From: Imbricaverruca yamaguchii
Lineage: Eukaryota; Arthropoda; Thecostraca; Neoverrucidae
Direction of reading: 5' to 3'
Assembly: GCA_034440575.1 (NCBI GenBank)
Contig: JAOTOL010001000.1
Span: 1-64,000, forward strand
DNA: 64,000 nucleotides
This document shows, in pieces, positions 11,744 through 22,856 of this stretch; the stretch's first letter is position 1, and each line of letters starts with the position of its first letter. Under the pieces are notes generated by a model. It did not search any database and was not told the DNA's origin. It saw nothing but the letters and a program-made list of their open reading frames with translations. Made by a program: the position numbers and the translations under genes.

Positions 11744-12290
11744 TAAAGTCATAAAGTCATAAAGTGTTAAGGCTTAATAAGGGCCACAAGGGCCCATCTG
11801 GGTCAAGCCTGTCTAGAAGATATTAGAAAGTACATGTTCACACCTATCAATTCCAAACCCATGCAATCCCTCCACCTGTGCCACCACAGCCAATCTCATC
11901 AGTATGACATCGCAAAGGAAGTTGCCAAATCCACTGCTAGGTACACCCCATATAGTACAACATAATACTAGCATAATGTTATACCCTACATAGCTAGTGA
12001 AAATACTCAATATCCCATGCATCACAAGTTAGAATTCAAAAACAACATTTTCCTGTCTAAAAAATTTATCCACCCTACTTTTAAAGACATTCAATGAGGG
12101 ACTCCCCACTGCATCAGCAGGCAGCCTATTCCATTGGTCAACAACCCTTTGACTGAAGACCTGTTGTCGTTTAACTGTCCTGCACCTCATTTTGTCTAAC
12201 CTGAATTGATGACCCCTATGGGATACTCTAAACTGCAGAGCATCATTCATGATTCGTATGTTGATTTTGTGGGTCGCTAAGATGAAGAGA
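11744..12290 (-). pseudogene. CR1-like LINE, 3'-terminal fragment
   Basis: Minus-strand translation of 12250-12029 gives the C-terminal end typical of CR1-type polymerases: RGHQFRLDKMRCR, VFSQRVVDQWNRLP, SLNVFKSRVDKFF, then a stop. About 285 bp of 3' UTR follows, ending at 11770-11744 in about three tandem copies of the octamer ACTTTATG. A terminal 8-bp microsatellite is a known CR1 hallmark. The rest of the element upstream of about 12290 is missing, so this is a 5'-truncated insertion. It may be the same family as the fragment at 1-1590, which lacks this end. Confidence 0.85.
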
Positions 12291-12357
12291 CAGGCTAAGT
12301 TGGCTGATATTTGTTCTAAAAAATAATAGCAAGAGGAGGTATGTAGGTATTTATATC

Positions 12358-12502
12358 TTGCGTGAGACGAAATGTACGACCCTCAATATACCAGGAGGTG
12401 CTGGGTTTACTCAACATCAAAAGTAGCGTTAGGGACCATGCTATATTACTCAACGTTTCGGCCAGGGGCCATCATCAGGGTCGTACATTTCGTCTCACGC
12501 AA
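12358..12502 (-). mobile_element. Penelope-like element terminus with hammerhead ribozyme signature
   Basis: A perfect 26-bp inverted repeat (12358-12383 and 12477-12502) encloses 93 bp. On the minus strand from 12478 it reads CTGATGA, T, a GGCC-CCT-GGCC stem-loop, then GAAAC and CGTTGAG. This is the hammerhead core order (CUGAUGA, stem II, GAAA), and the form CTGATGA-n-GGC...GCC-GAAACGTTG is the one found in Penelope-like retroelement termini. I could not place the cleavage triplet and stem I with certainty. No Penelope reverse transcriptase is visible nearby, so this is a terminal remnant. Confidence 0.7.
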
Positions 12503-13190
12503 CGTCTAAAACCCAGGAGCATCTAAGAGCCATTCTTCGTTGTATTAAACAATGGTATTTATATATTGAATAAGAGATTACTGGTGGGTTCTCAGGTAAG
12601 GGAGATTCGGATGGTAGGACCGGGCTATCAAACTTTAAGGGTTTTATTGCAGTTTAAGGCAGTTATAAATTATTCGTGAAATAGGGTGGAATGCACCACC
12701 TATTGAACGATGAGAAGACATCCTTCCCCAACAACTATCGACATCTTGCTTCTTGATGTGTTTGTGAGGTCTTCATGACTCGTTTCTAACCGTGGTTTGC
12801 GTGTAAGTATCATGCTTATACTTACCATTATAGATTGTGATGTATTTTGTACCGAACACGAGTTTAAGTAGAGATTACTCATGATATGGTCTACTGTTCA
12901 AGGTAATTTGCTGATAGTATGCCATTCGTATCATTGTCATTAGCATAAGTATCCCTATAATAGGTGTCTCCCAAAAAATACGAAACAGATGCACATATAC
13001 AGGCCATTGGCTCAAGATTGAGCTTCAAGGATTTAAACGATATTGTAAACGACATCACGTCCACGGGGAAGATCGACATCTTCGTGGATTCCTTTCGAAA
13101 TCTCATAACTAACGAGAAAAAAAATGTAGGCTGGCTTAATGTGGGCATCTGTGAGACATGCTTTGCACATACACCCTCATGAAGCAAACA
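12503..13190. other. Unassigned AT-rich sequence
   Basis: A plus-strand frame at 12964-13182 (72 codons) lacks a recognisable domain. No splice or promoter evidence is seen. Confidence 0.35.
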
Positions 13191-13440
13191 AATAGGTTAG
13201 GTTTGGGTAGGCTAGGTTTCTGTTTTAAGTTTGAATTTTTTAAAAACAATTTTGCGGCATATTTTTCCAAGAAATTGATCCTTAAAAAATTGGTCAGGCT
13301 AGGTTAGGTTAAGTTTTTTAAGTTGAATATTTGAATGCAAAAAGTTGTTTTAAAATTTCCCATTTTTGAAACAATTTGTTTTCTTGTATGGAAGGTTAGG
13401 CTAGGTTAGGTTAAGTTAGGTTACATTTTTTTGCTACTTT
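13191..13440 (+). repeat. Degenerate TTAGG-type clusters
   Basis: Three short clusters, AGGTTAGGTTTGGGTAGGCTAGG, GGCTAGGTTAGGTTAAG and GGTTAGGCTAGGTTAGG, are separated by AT-rich DNA. They are permutations of the pentamer TTAGG with errors. TTAGG is the common arthropod telomere unit, but these are interstitial and degenerate. Confidence 0.6.
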
Positions 13441-13901
13441 GAATTCACTTTGAATGCTATCTTACCCAAATCCAAGCCCCTTGTTTCGTGTTACTTTGCC
13501 TCCAAACTGAAAGTATGCACTTCCGGAGGAAGTGAGTGATTGCATCATATTAACAAAATTTATAAGTATTGCATCAGAAAAAGAATTTCCAAGAACTCAA
13601 AAACTATCTTCCACTGCAAGTTTAGCACTACAGGGATACCACTCTGCAGTTGAATGACGATTCGGATGGCCATACTCAACAAGGAAATACTCTGATAATA
13701 GGTTAGTCTTTTCCTTGAAGTCTGTTGGATGAAAAATGTATTGGCCTTTGGTAAGCTTCATCACCTTTTGTTCTGAAAAGTTCCAAATCTGATAACACCA
13801 GACAAGCTTTGCCTATTACCTAGTACATACCTAGGTCGGTACATAGGCACCTTCCTAGAATCTTGTGATTATTGCCTTATGCTTTGGGTATTATTGCACT
13901 T
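13441..13901. other. Unassigned AT-rich sequence
   Basis: No gene or repeat structure that I can support. Confidence 0.4.
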
Positions 13902-14757
13902 TAGCACGCGCCCTAGAGGGGTGGGTTGGTGGGAAAAATCCGCCCACCTCTCCGGTTTTTCATACATAACTCAAGATTTTTGCCGGTCGATATCCCCAAT
14001 TGTTTGCGTACCTGCTTAAAAATGACCTGTGCGTTTTTTAAAGCAAGGAAAATTGAAATCGGACGATTTTTTTTGGTCGAGTTAGGGACCGTTAATTTTT
14101 TTTGTTTTTAAACATCAGCGCCAGAATACAAAAATCGGCTCTGACGTGCTTCCCGTATATTGGCAAAAGGGAAGTGTTTTGACACCACTAGCGACTTGTT
14201 TGATGTATACGGTTATGCTATGTAGTTTCAAAGTCATGTTTGGTGACCGAGGTCAAGTCAGGTCAAGTTCATGACAGGTTAATGGAACCAAGCTTTGTCA
14301 ACTGGAATGTTGTCATGGATGCAAATGACTGCAATGCGATTGATGTCACTTTGCATGTTACTCCCTACACATCCTGAAAGCTACTGTTTGTTAGTGTGTA
14401 CCGATTCCATACTTCATTCATGTACTTCACTCCATTTTTGCGAAGCCGATTGCGCGGAGCCGCCTAACGGAGCTGTCAGGCGGGCGGCCTGGTTGCGATA
14501 ACTGGAGCAGGTAATGGCCTAATAAAATGCTGCTATATAGGTGACCTGAGGTCAAATTCCGGGTTTGGCATCTGTATTTCATCATTAGTAATGTCCAAAA
14601 CATCATTGATGCCGATTTCTGAGCATTTAAACACAATCATAGCGATCCAGAACGTTGACAAGCCAAGCCACGCAAAACTAGAAATATTGAAATGTTGACC
14701 TCATTTGACCTTGAATATATTGATCTAAGGTCATGAAATCTGGTCATGAAATCTCTT
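13902..14757 (+). mobile_element. Non-autonomous DNA element, copy 1 (one end missing)
   Basis: Begins TA-GCACGCGCCCTAGAGGGG and reads colinearly with the reverse complement of 24356-23000: CCGGTCGATAT, AGCGCCAG, CCCGTATATTGGCAAAAGG, GACCGAGGTCAAGTCAGGTC, GCGAAGCCGATTG, GGTGACCTGAGGTCAAATT and CATTTGACCTTGA. Similarity stops near 14757, so the opposite terminus is lost. It has no coding capacity. Confidence 0.8.
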
Positions 14758-17345
14758 GGTGTCAGGAGGTTCCCGTGGAGGAGTCGCATGAAACCCTTGA
14801 GAAATCCGACTGGAACCCTTCACTCTACCCCCAGTAGACAAGGCCCGATCAGAGTAGACCCTCCTTCCAGACAGCCTCCTCCCATCGAATTGCGCCCCAC
14901 CCCTTCAGCCTCATCCGTACAGGATAATGCTTGTGTGAAGAAAGCCCTCTCAGATTGAGGCCTCTCATTACAAAAAGTATGGATGCGCCGTTGTCATGTG
15001 TTGGCTTATGCCCGATTCGTGGCATGGTTTGCGGTCTCTTCCCGCTTAAGACCAGTGGGAAATGCACCTTGACGGGCAAGCCTGGTTCAATCTACATTGA
15101 CTTGAAGCAAAGTAGCGAAAAAGTATCCTGCATTGCTTCCATGCAGGTCTCAGACATGCAACAATTTCAAAAGGACACATGGAGGCGTCCATGCACGGGA
15201 TTGGCTTCAGCTGATCGGATGGAGCGAGTTAGTTCATTTAAAGCTAACAATGTCTGTGAATGCATTCAAAATATCGATTTTAACACCTTTCCTCAGCAAC
15301 GAGGGTGGCTACTCCCTTAGTGCCGCCCGGAGTCCACCGCATCGCCTCCACATTCTCCCCGCGACCCTATCGCTATAAAGTAAGTGTCGCGAGATTGAAG
15401 CCTTTCACATACTGCATTTCCTAGCTTAAGCTTGTAGTTTCACGCTGACAATAATGGTACTGTTCTGAAGGAAAAAGAGGCGCCTAGAGATTTTGGTTGC
15501 TTACTTGGAAGAAAACGACGTTTATTGGAGGAAATTCACTACTTTGCATCTTGCGCGCCGCTCGTCCCATATCCATATGTAGTTACGGAGCGGGCGGTGA
15601 CGCATCGTACACGTCATAAGGGAACCTGCGCGGAAAGATGCGCAGAAGCTTATGATTTTACTATACGGCCTTGGTACGAAGGTACAAAATAGGTGCGCAG
15701 TGCAAATTTCATTAAGGAAAGCAGGAATCTTACAATAATTTTGATCCACTCATTTTCTAATTCCTCTCATATGCTAACTCAATCGTTTGCATAAAATAAC
15801 CCCGCGCACTCAGACTATCATTCAATTCTTAATTGAATTTATCAACAAAGGTCGGGACCCCAGAGAGGAACCATAGGTCACTTCGTCGCCTTGACTTCGT
15901 CTACAGCGCGACTGACATGGGGGCTATAGACGGGGGTATATATGGTAGCTCTATACTCTAAGTATAGAGTTGCCATATTATGGATTTTTTCAGTGACTCC
16001 AGTCACGATAATACAGTTCTTGCTCAAGTGGTTTTCATGAGCTCGAGGAGACGCAAACCACTGTTAGCATATCACAGCGAACGCGATCACACAGGCACGC
16101 TAGCCAGAAAGAACCAGAAAGAGGGCTCCCCACCATCCACCCGCGTCGCGCACCAGGCATGGATGGTTCTGGACGATTCTGGATAATTGAGGGCGGTGAT
16201 TTTGTCGTCCAGCAAGGATGATTCCGCCGGGCGTAGCGAGGGTGATGCGATCGCAGCGAGACCTTCGCTTCCTCCGCTTTGCCAGGTACTCGTCAGTTTA
16301 GGGCGGAACGGGCACCCTCATTAGTCCGGGGAAAACGCGCTCAATATTCTGCTGTATAACCTCTGCAGTTGATCCCCCTAAGGATACGCTTCTTGTATGA
16401 CGTCCATTGCTGGTGCCTTCTTTGGTGTCAATCGTTTAATTAGCTACAATGGGACGGTAAACCATGTACGCTCAATTACATCAAAAGCATCACTGATCAT
16501 TCGAGTTTTCGTATGAAGAGGGCACTTCCTCCACGAAGGCACGTTTTTGTTCGTGCGAGAAGCTGGGGTTGGTAGGCTGGATCTGCCGCAACTAGGTGGA
16601 AAGTTGTAAGGAGGCTTACATTTCTCGGCACCAAAATTTATATATTTTCCTATCCGAACAGGCCGCCAGACATCCAGTCAGATCCTGGCCGTCTTACCCG
16701 TCCCGTACAAACACTTGCCCGGAAAGCGCACGCGTGTGGCGCCGGCGCCTACATCAACAAGCCGCACATGCGAGTGGCGACGACGCCCAAGATCAAACGG
16801 CCCGACAAACAACACGGCGAGCGCAAATAACGACTCGGCACCTCCGCAAGGGTACCGGTGGTGCAAGCACCCCGGAAGAAGGGTCATCGACCCGTGAGGT
16901 CGCTTGCCCGGACGTGAAGACGTCGCCGCCCAAGCCAGAAGAATACTCCACGAATCAGAAAGCGCGAGCTCACCCCGAAGTCCTGGGAGTGGGTACATGA
17001 AGAAAAGAGGCGGAGCAATGGCAAGTTCAAGAGAGCAGAACAGAACAGGACAGAGGGAGAAAGGAAGGAGAGACGCAGGGAGAAGGGTCTGACCACGCGC
17101 GGCGCCTGAGGGCCGTCCACCGGTGGCCAGATGGCTGAGTTTTCTGATGGAAGAGAGGAAGCACTCAGCCAAGGCCACTCGCCACTCACCATCGGAAATG
17201 TGAGTGCTAAACTTCTGGCGTGTCATCCTCTTTCCCACCGAACCAACCTAAATTCTCTTCCGCCTTCTCACCAAATTCATTGCTGAGAGCGACCTGTCTC
17301 ATGGGGGGGGGGCCAAATAGGATACATTTAGGATGGGGAGGAGGT
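14758..17345. other. Unassigned sequence
   Basis: No supported gene. Overlapping frames on both strands at 14930-15320 and 16600-17240 lack domains. A short hairpin lies at 15941-15977, listed separately. Confidence 0.35.
15941..15977. repeat. Short imperfect hairpin
   Basis: TATGGTAGCTCTATACT is followed by its near-reverse complement AAGTATAGAGTTGCCATA with about two bases between. Function unknown. Confidence 0.6.
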
Positions 17346-17510
17346 GGAAGGATTATTATTATTTTTAGGGTTTTAGGGTGCGTCAACCCCAATTGGGTTA
17401 TTTTGTGAGGTGGACGGAGATGTTGGAGATGGCGGGAAGTATATGAGCAGTGTGTGCCTAATGCGATGCGATGCGGTGTATGTAAGGGCAAATATAGAGT
17501 AAGCATATAA
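17346..17510 (-). mobile_element. I-like LINE, 3'-terminal fragment
   Basis: On the minus strand the sequence ends ...GGGTTGACGCACCCTAAAACCC followed by TAAAAATAATAATAAT. The full-length I-like element at 45448-51942 ends in the closely similar GTTGATGCGCCCTAAAACCC. The upstream boundary of this truncated copy is unclear; no coding segment can be recognised. Confidence 0.65.
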
Positions 17511-19320
17511 ATTCTCTAGTGGCATCAACAAAGACCGGTGGTGGCATTTCGGCAGTGACGGACAGGAGGAGTGGTAGAGCAAGGCCGGATAACATAAGAC
17601 ATAGTGCAGCAATGGATGACGTCAGAATTACGACCCTATGGTGCCCGCGTAGTAAATACTTCAGCGACCAGGCGCGAAGAGGGGAGGATATTTACGTCCA
17701 GAATTGAAATGGCGGCCGTGCCGCGGGTGATGAGGGGTGCGCGCTCTGACCGGGTCATCAACAGGCGACCCGTAGACGGAGATCGTACAAATGAGCACTT
17801 CTTGACAAGGTGTAATGATTTACACAATTATGCTTGGATATGTGCATGATATCAATTTGTACTATAAAGTAAATTTATAAGCGAGGCAGCCGACCTGCCA
17901 GCCGTCCTCCTATGGACTGAACGTTTTCCGAGCGATGGTGGCGTATGTTGAAGCCAGTTAAATTGCCTAAAATATTATTACTGTTATATATATGACGCGC
18001 GTTTGGTTAAGGCCTGATTGCCAGAGGGTGCGATGAACGGACACTTCGGGGGTATTAGTTCACCTGCTCTGGATCTTTGACCGCAAAATCACGCTGGCCT
18101 CTGCGATCCAGAGGTGCAGGTGAGGTGGCGAACATGGTATGCATGTGGGGAGGGGCCGGTAAAGGGGCCACCACAGTGCGTTCGCCGGAAGTCTGGCGCC
18201 GGACTATAGGGTATTGGCAAAACGCTGCCCGGTGGTTTGTCCACCCCCGAACCCCTGCACGTGGGCACGGTTGGTGCAGACAGTTCGAGGGGCATGATGG
18301 ACGGGTTTGGCATGCCGTAAGACCCCAAGGCCAAAACTCATAGGGCCGGCTAGGATATAAAGACGACCGGGTACGTGACCAACCTGGTAGGGATCCGTGC
18401 CCGCCCGTTGGTTACGTCAGACCTGGTCGCAAGTGTACGACGAATAAGGCCCGGCGCGGCATCGATCGAACTTAAGGTTAGGTGTGTCGGTCAAAGACAT
18501 CAGAGCACTTGTATCAGCCCTCGGAGTCAGTACGATGAGCCCCTCGTTGCAGTTAAGACTTTGTCCAGGCGAGAAACGCTGCTAATAATGGCTAGGCCAG
18601 CCATGATTGGCAGTGAAAGGTTTACTTGTTCGGCCCGGTAATACCATCAAAATTAGAGCATTGATCTGTCGATCTATGTGTTTGTGTACCGCTGAAGGGG
18701 GGGGGGTCGGGAGCTAAATTTGGGGACCAAGCAATTAATTAATTGATAAGGAGAGCATGAATGAGGCGAGCGAATGCGAAGTGAATGAAGGGAATGAACG
18801 TGAGTAGGTAGATCTAAGGATCAGCGGAAGCCGCTTGGGGCTCAACACAGACACCTATTTCGTGCGTAACATTGCACAAAATTATACTAATACTAGCGTC
18901 CAAAAAGTCCCAACACGGACATGTCAGTTAAACCAATGGTGAATGTCATTATCATCAATTATCTAATGCAACGTATTAATTATAATCTGGCTAAAGACAC
19001 TCACGTACCTATATGGTGTTCCCAAAACTTTGACCTCGCACATATATAAATTCGTGTTAGGGACGGCAACTCAAACCAACATCACGACGGTTGGGGTTTC
19101 GGGATGTGTTGTGGGATTGGCGTTGAAAAACAACATAATACACCACTGACAGTTTCAGTTTAGTTTAGGCTGCATCAATAATAAATTGTCCACACCCCTT
19201 TCACACACCCATACCACTCAGTCGAGTTAAGTGAGGTTACCAACAGATAAAACACGCTAGAGGTTACATTAACACACATTATAACACATTTTAACACACA
19301 GTTTATCACAGTCTACATTC
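17511..19320. other. Unassigned sequence, partly GC-rich
   Basis: No supported gene. The stretch 18000-18640 is GC-rich with overlapping short frames on both strands and could be an unrecognised repeat. A G run lies at 18697-18705. Confidence 0.35.
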
Positions 19321-19433
19321 CATACATACCACACCCCCATACACCCATACACCCCCACCCCACTCACCACACCCACCCCACCCACACCCCGCACACCACC
19401 CACACCCGCCACCACCCCACACACCCCACCGAC
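19321..19433. repeat. CACCC-rich low-complexity tract
   Basis: Irregular CACACCCC and CCCACACC motifs, C and A almost only. The minus-strand Trp/Val-rich frame over it is spurious. Confidence 0.9.
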
Positions 19434-21120
19434 GGCAGAGCCGCCACCCCTACAAAGTCTATCTCCGAATTAGTTTCTGATTCCCAATAATTTATCAGTT
19501 CTATGCCCACAAAGTTTTCGCTAGTCAGCGAGTCATCAGTCAGCCCAACCTGCATGACTGACCGGGGATCCTCCTAGGTGGTCCGCGTCTCCGTCTGGGA
19601 CACACTGCTGTGCTCGGTGGCTGGCCGAGTGTCGGAGTCCGTGCTGGTCGTACGTTTACTCTCCTGAGGACATCTTGTTCATCGACACTAGTGAATTCCG
19701 CCTGTGGGGTAGCACTGTTGCCAGCCGTAGAGGTAAATTTTCGGGAGAGTGGCTCCTCTGTGGCCTTGCCTTGGATCACTTGCCACCTCCACCCTCGGTC
19801 CTCACCTCAACGGGCCTGACGGACGACATCTCGAGAGAAGAGTGTGGCGCTGTTGGGACGGCCAGGTTTCGCCATAACCAGGGGACTACCACCAGTGGAG
19901 CCCGCTGCTTGGCTGAGTTGGTCTGGTCCAGCCGGACGGGGCAGGAATGGTCCGCCACCGAGTGAGGCCCTGGCAGGCCGCGCATCGCAGCCGTGTCGTG
20001 CACCCCTCTGTGACGTATAAGTCGGTGCAGCGCTGCCATCAAGCTTTATTGTGATATTGAAGGTGAAGTTCGTCAGGGCCCGACTGTTTTCACCACCTAG
20101 ATATCTTCGACCACCTGCCACCACCTAGGACTAGGCAAACGTGCTGCTGAGCCTACTGAACATCTATTGCAGATTATCATTGTCCCGACACTGCAACGAC
20201 GGTACACTGCCAGAGCCATGATAAGAGTGCATAATCGCCCCACACTAAATATGCCCCACATTCGCTCCATGAGATAGGTTCTTGCATTGTAGAGCTATAA
20301 ATATAATATGAACTGGACAGAGCATATGAGAGCATTCCGATCTGTGTAGAAACGGTAAACTGGATTGCTTCGCGGCGAAGCACTGAGTTCTTCCTTATTC
20401 ACATGCAAAGTTATCTTTTTAAGAAGTCGTGCATGTGCAAGAAGTCGATAGAATACAATTTCCTTGTTGATAGCCCATTTTAAAATGTGGAGGGGCCATG
20501 TGCCCGTCTACCCCCTCCACCACTCGCCACATTCCTATCCCCACGATTTCACAGGCCGTATCTCATTTGCAAGCAGGGAACTTTGTGCTAAGCATTAGCT
20601 TGCAATATGAAGAACAAACGAAGTAGACAACTACCTATTGCATTGCATCCAGTAGCAAACAATACATAAGTTCATCCGGTTTCTCAAGCCCTCAGGGTCA
20701 CCCTATATCGAATGGCACTGTGCTTAAGACAGCTTCGGCAGTCGTTTACAAAAGTGCATCACATGTTTCGCTTCGATGAACGTTTGCTTGATCCCAATTC
20801 GAAATAGCACAGTCTCGAAAACTAGCACCAAGTAACTGGCACTTTACGTTTTCAGAAATATTTCACAATGAGATGATCTCATTTTGCAATTTGTTTGCGC
20901 TTCATTCCGTAGCAGTCGTATCGGAGTTGCAGAGAGTCTGCGCCTTTGCTGCACTCACTGTCATGAATTGAACGGGCGTCAGAGCATGACATCCGCGATA
21001 GTTGTCAGTAACTGCTAGATATATTTATCCTAAGCGATCGACACTGAGAGCACGTAAAATCATCCGGGAGCCACTCGGTATGCACCACTGCTGAAGCCAT
21101 ATGTCATGCGGAGGGTGTTG
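19434..21120. other. Unassigned sequence
   Basis: The GC-rich part at 19560-20130 has several overlapping frames of 70-105 codons on both strands, none with a recognised domain. 20130-21120 shows nothing supportable. Confidence 0.35.
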
Positions 21121-21164
21121 AGGCCATCGGTGTGGCAGCAGCCCACACGCCAGGGTAGTCCGGA

Positions 21165-21480
21165 CAGGACTTCAGATGGCAGGCAAGGTCGTCTGGGCAG
21201 TATTTCAAACGACGTGGTAGTCAGGGAAAGACCTCAGACGGCAGCGTAGTCTGGGCCCGGGCAGGACCTCAGACGGCAGGCAGAGTTGTCTGGGCGGTAC
21301 CTCAGACGACATGGTAGTCTGGGCAAGATCTCAGACGGCATGGCATGTTGGACAGCATCTCAGACGGCAGGATAGTTTTGGAAGGACGTTTGATGGCAGG
21401 GCAGTCTGGAAGAACCTCAGACGGCAGGGTGGTCTGGGCAGGAGCACCAGAGAGTAGCTCGGACATCAGGACAGTGTCGG
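21165..21480 (+). repeat. Degenerate minisatellite (CAGACGGCAG...GTCTGGGCAGG)
   Basis: About seven irregular copies of a unit near 40 bp, each with CTCAGACGGCAGG followed by GTAGTCTGGGCAGGA-like sequence. Noncoding as far as can be seen. Confidence 0.8.
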
Positions 21481-21689
21481 CACGGCCTCAGACTTCCCGG
21501 CGGGCCGTTCGACACGCGCCGGACGATGACTCAGCCCGCAGCAGGGCGGCTACGTGTCGATGCAGGCGCTGGCTGACGGCGGGGCAGCTGCCGGACTGCA
21601 CCGCGATTGTCACGATTATCGGCACCGGTGTCGTTGGAACTCGTCGCCACCGGCTGGTGCGAGGCTCCGCTGGTCGGCCCCGGCCGTGA

Positions 21690-22000
21690 CGTGGTGCAGA
21701 GCTGCTGTGGAGGCCGCCGGCCGCCGCAGAGCTGCTGTGGAGGCCGCCGGCCGCCGCAGAGTCGCTGTGGAGGCCGCCGGCCGGTGCAGAGCTGCTGTGG
21801 AGGCCGCCGGCCGGCGCAGAGCCGCTGTGGAGGCTGTGCCGGCCGGCGCAGAGCTGCTGTGGAGGCCTGCCGGCCGGCGCAGAGCTGCTGTGGAGGCCGT
21901 CGCAGAGCCGCTGTGGAGGCCGTCGGTCGGCGCAGAGCCGTTGTGGAGGCCGCCGGCCGGCGCATAGCCGCTGTGGAGGCCGGCGAAGAGTCGTGCTGGA
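21690..22000 (+). repeat. 30-bp GC-rich minisatellite
   Basis: Units of GAGCTGCTGTGGAGGCCGCC plus GGCCGCCGCA repeat with 30-bp spacing at 21701, 21731 and 21761, then with small indels to about 22000. Because 30 is a multiple of three, frames of 137-163 codons stay open on both strands; none is a credible gene. Confidence 0.92.
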
Positions 22001-22856
22001 CGATGGCGAAGCGGTCAGACACCGTCTGAGGACGCTGACTCCCCGCCGTTAGTAGAGTGCCAAGCAGTGGACACAGCCAACGCAGGGAAGGTGGTCAGAG
22101 GAAGAGAGAAGAGAAGGCTCCTTGCTCGTTTACGAGTATTGAAATGGCACAGGGTCTGCTTGCTGAGGTCTCGGCAACGAACAGGCTAGCGACGTGAAAC
22201 CTGCATAGGAGGTGGAAGTCAGCAGAATTCCATAATACAAGCCTGTCAGAGTAACAGGTCAATATCATCACAAATTGATTTGCATCAACATCACTGATGA
22301 ACTAGGGTGGAGCCAGCCGCTTTGTGAAGCGGCACTGCACTCGATCCAAACACGAACAAGATACCTGGAGCCGTCCGTCTCACTCCACAGTGCTTGCCGA
22401 TTACTCTCAGCTCTCGATTGATCCTTCGTTGGCAGTTCACTACAGATCAACATAGAAAAACAGTCTATTTTGAAATACTTTTGCCTGTCTTTACATGACT
22501 TGACTGTAAGACTACAATATACATCGTAGTCTTTACGATGCGCCATCGTCTGTTCGCCGTGCGACTTGATGCCGTCATCACCATAGATACGATAAGAGAA
22601 CAAACGCCACTGTCAGTTGCATTCGAGTATTTCGCCAGTTGATCTTTTTTGTTAATCGTTTATCCTTAATTTGGAAGGTAATATCTTAAAAGGTGATGAG
22701 CAAACTGACGAAGCATAGTCGCGTTGTGACGAGTGTGTTGCTCGATATTACAGGACATGAATAGCATTTGGTTATGAATAGCATGATTTACCCCCAGATA
22801 AAATCGGTTGTCAGAATTTCGCAAAGTTTTCCAAGGCGAATTTCAGTCATCAGCAT
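22001..22856. other. Unassigned sequence
   Basis: No supported gene or repeat. Confidence 0.4.

Noticed and set aside
16596..17238. Frames of 134 and 186 codons on opposite strands
   Set aside because: They overlap each other, carry no recognised motif and have no exon signals that I could defend.
21531..22029. Pro/Arg-rich frames of 137-163 codons
   Set aside because: The 30-bp GC-rich minisatellite keeps three frames open at once.
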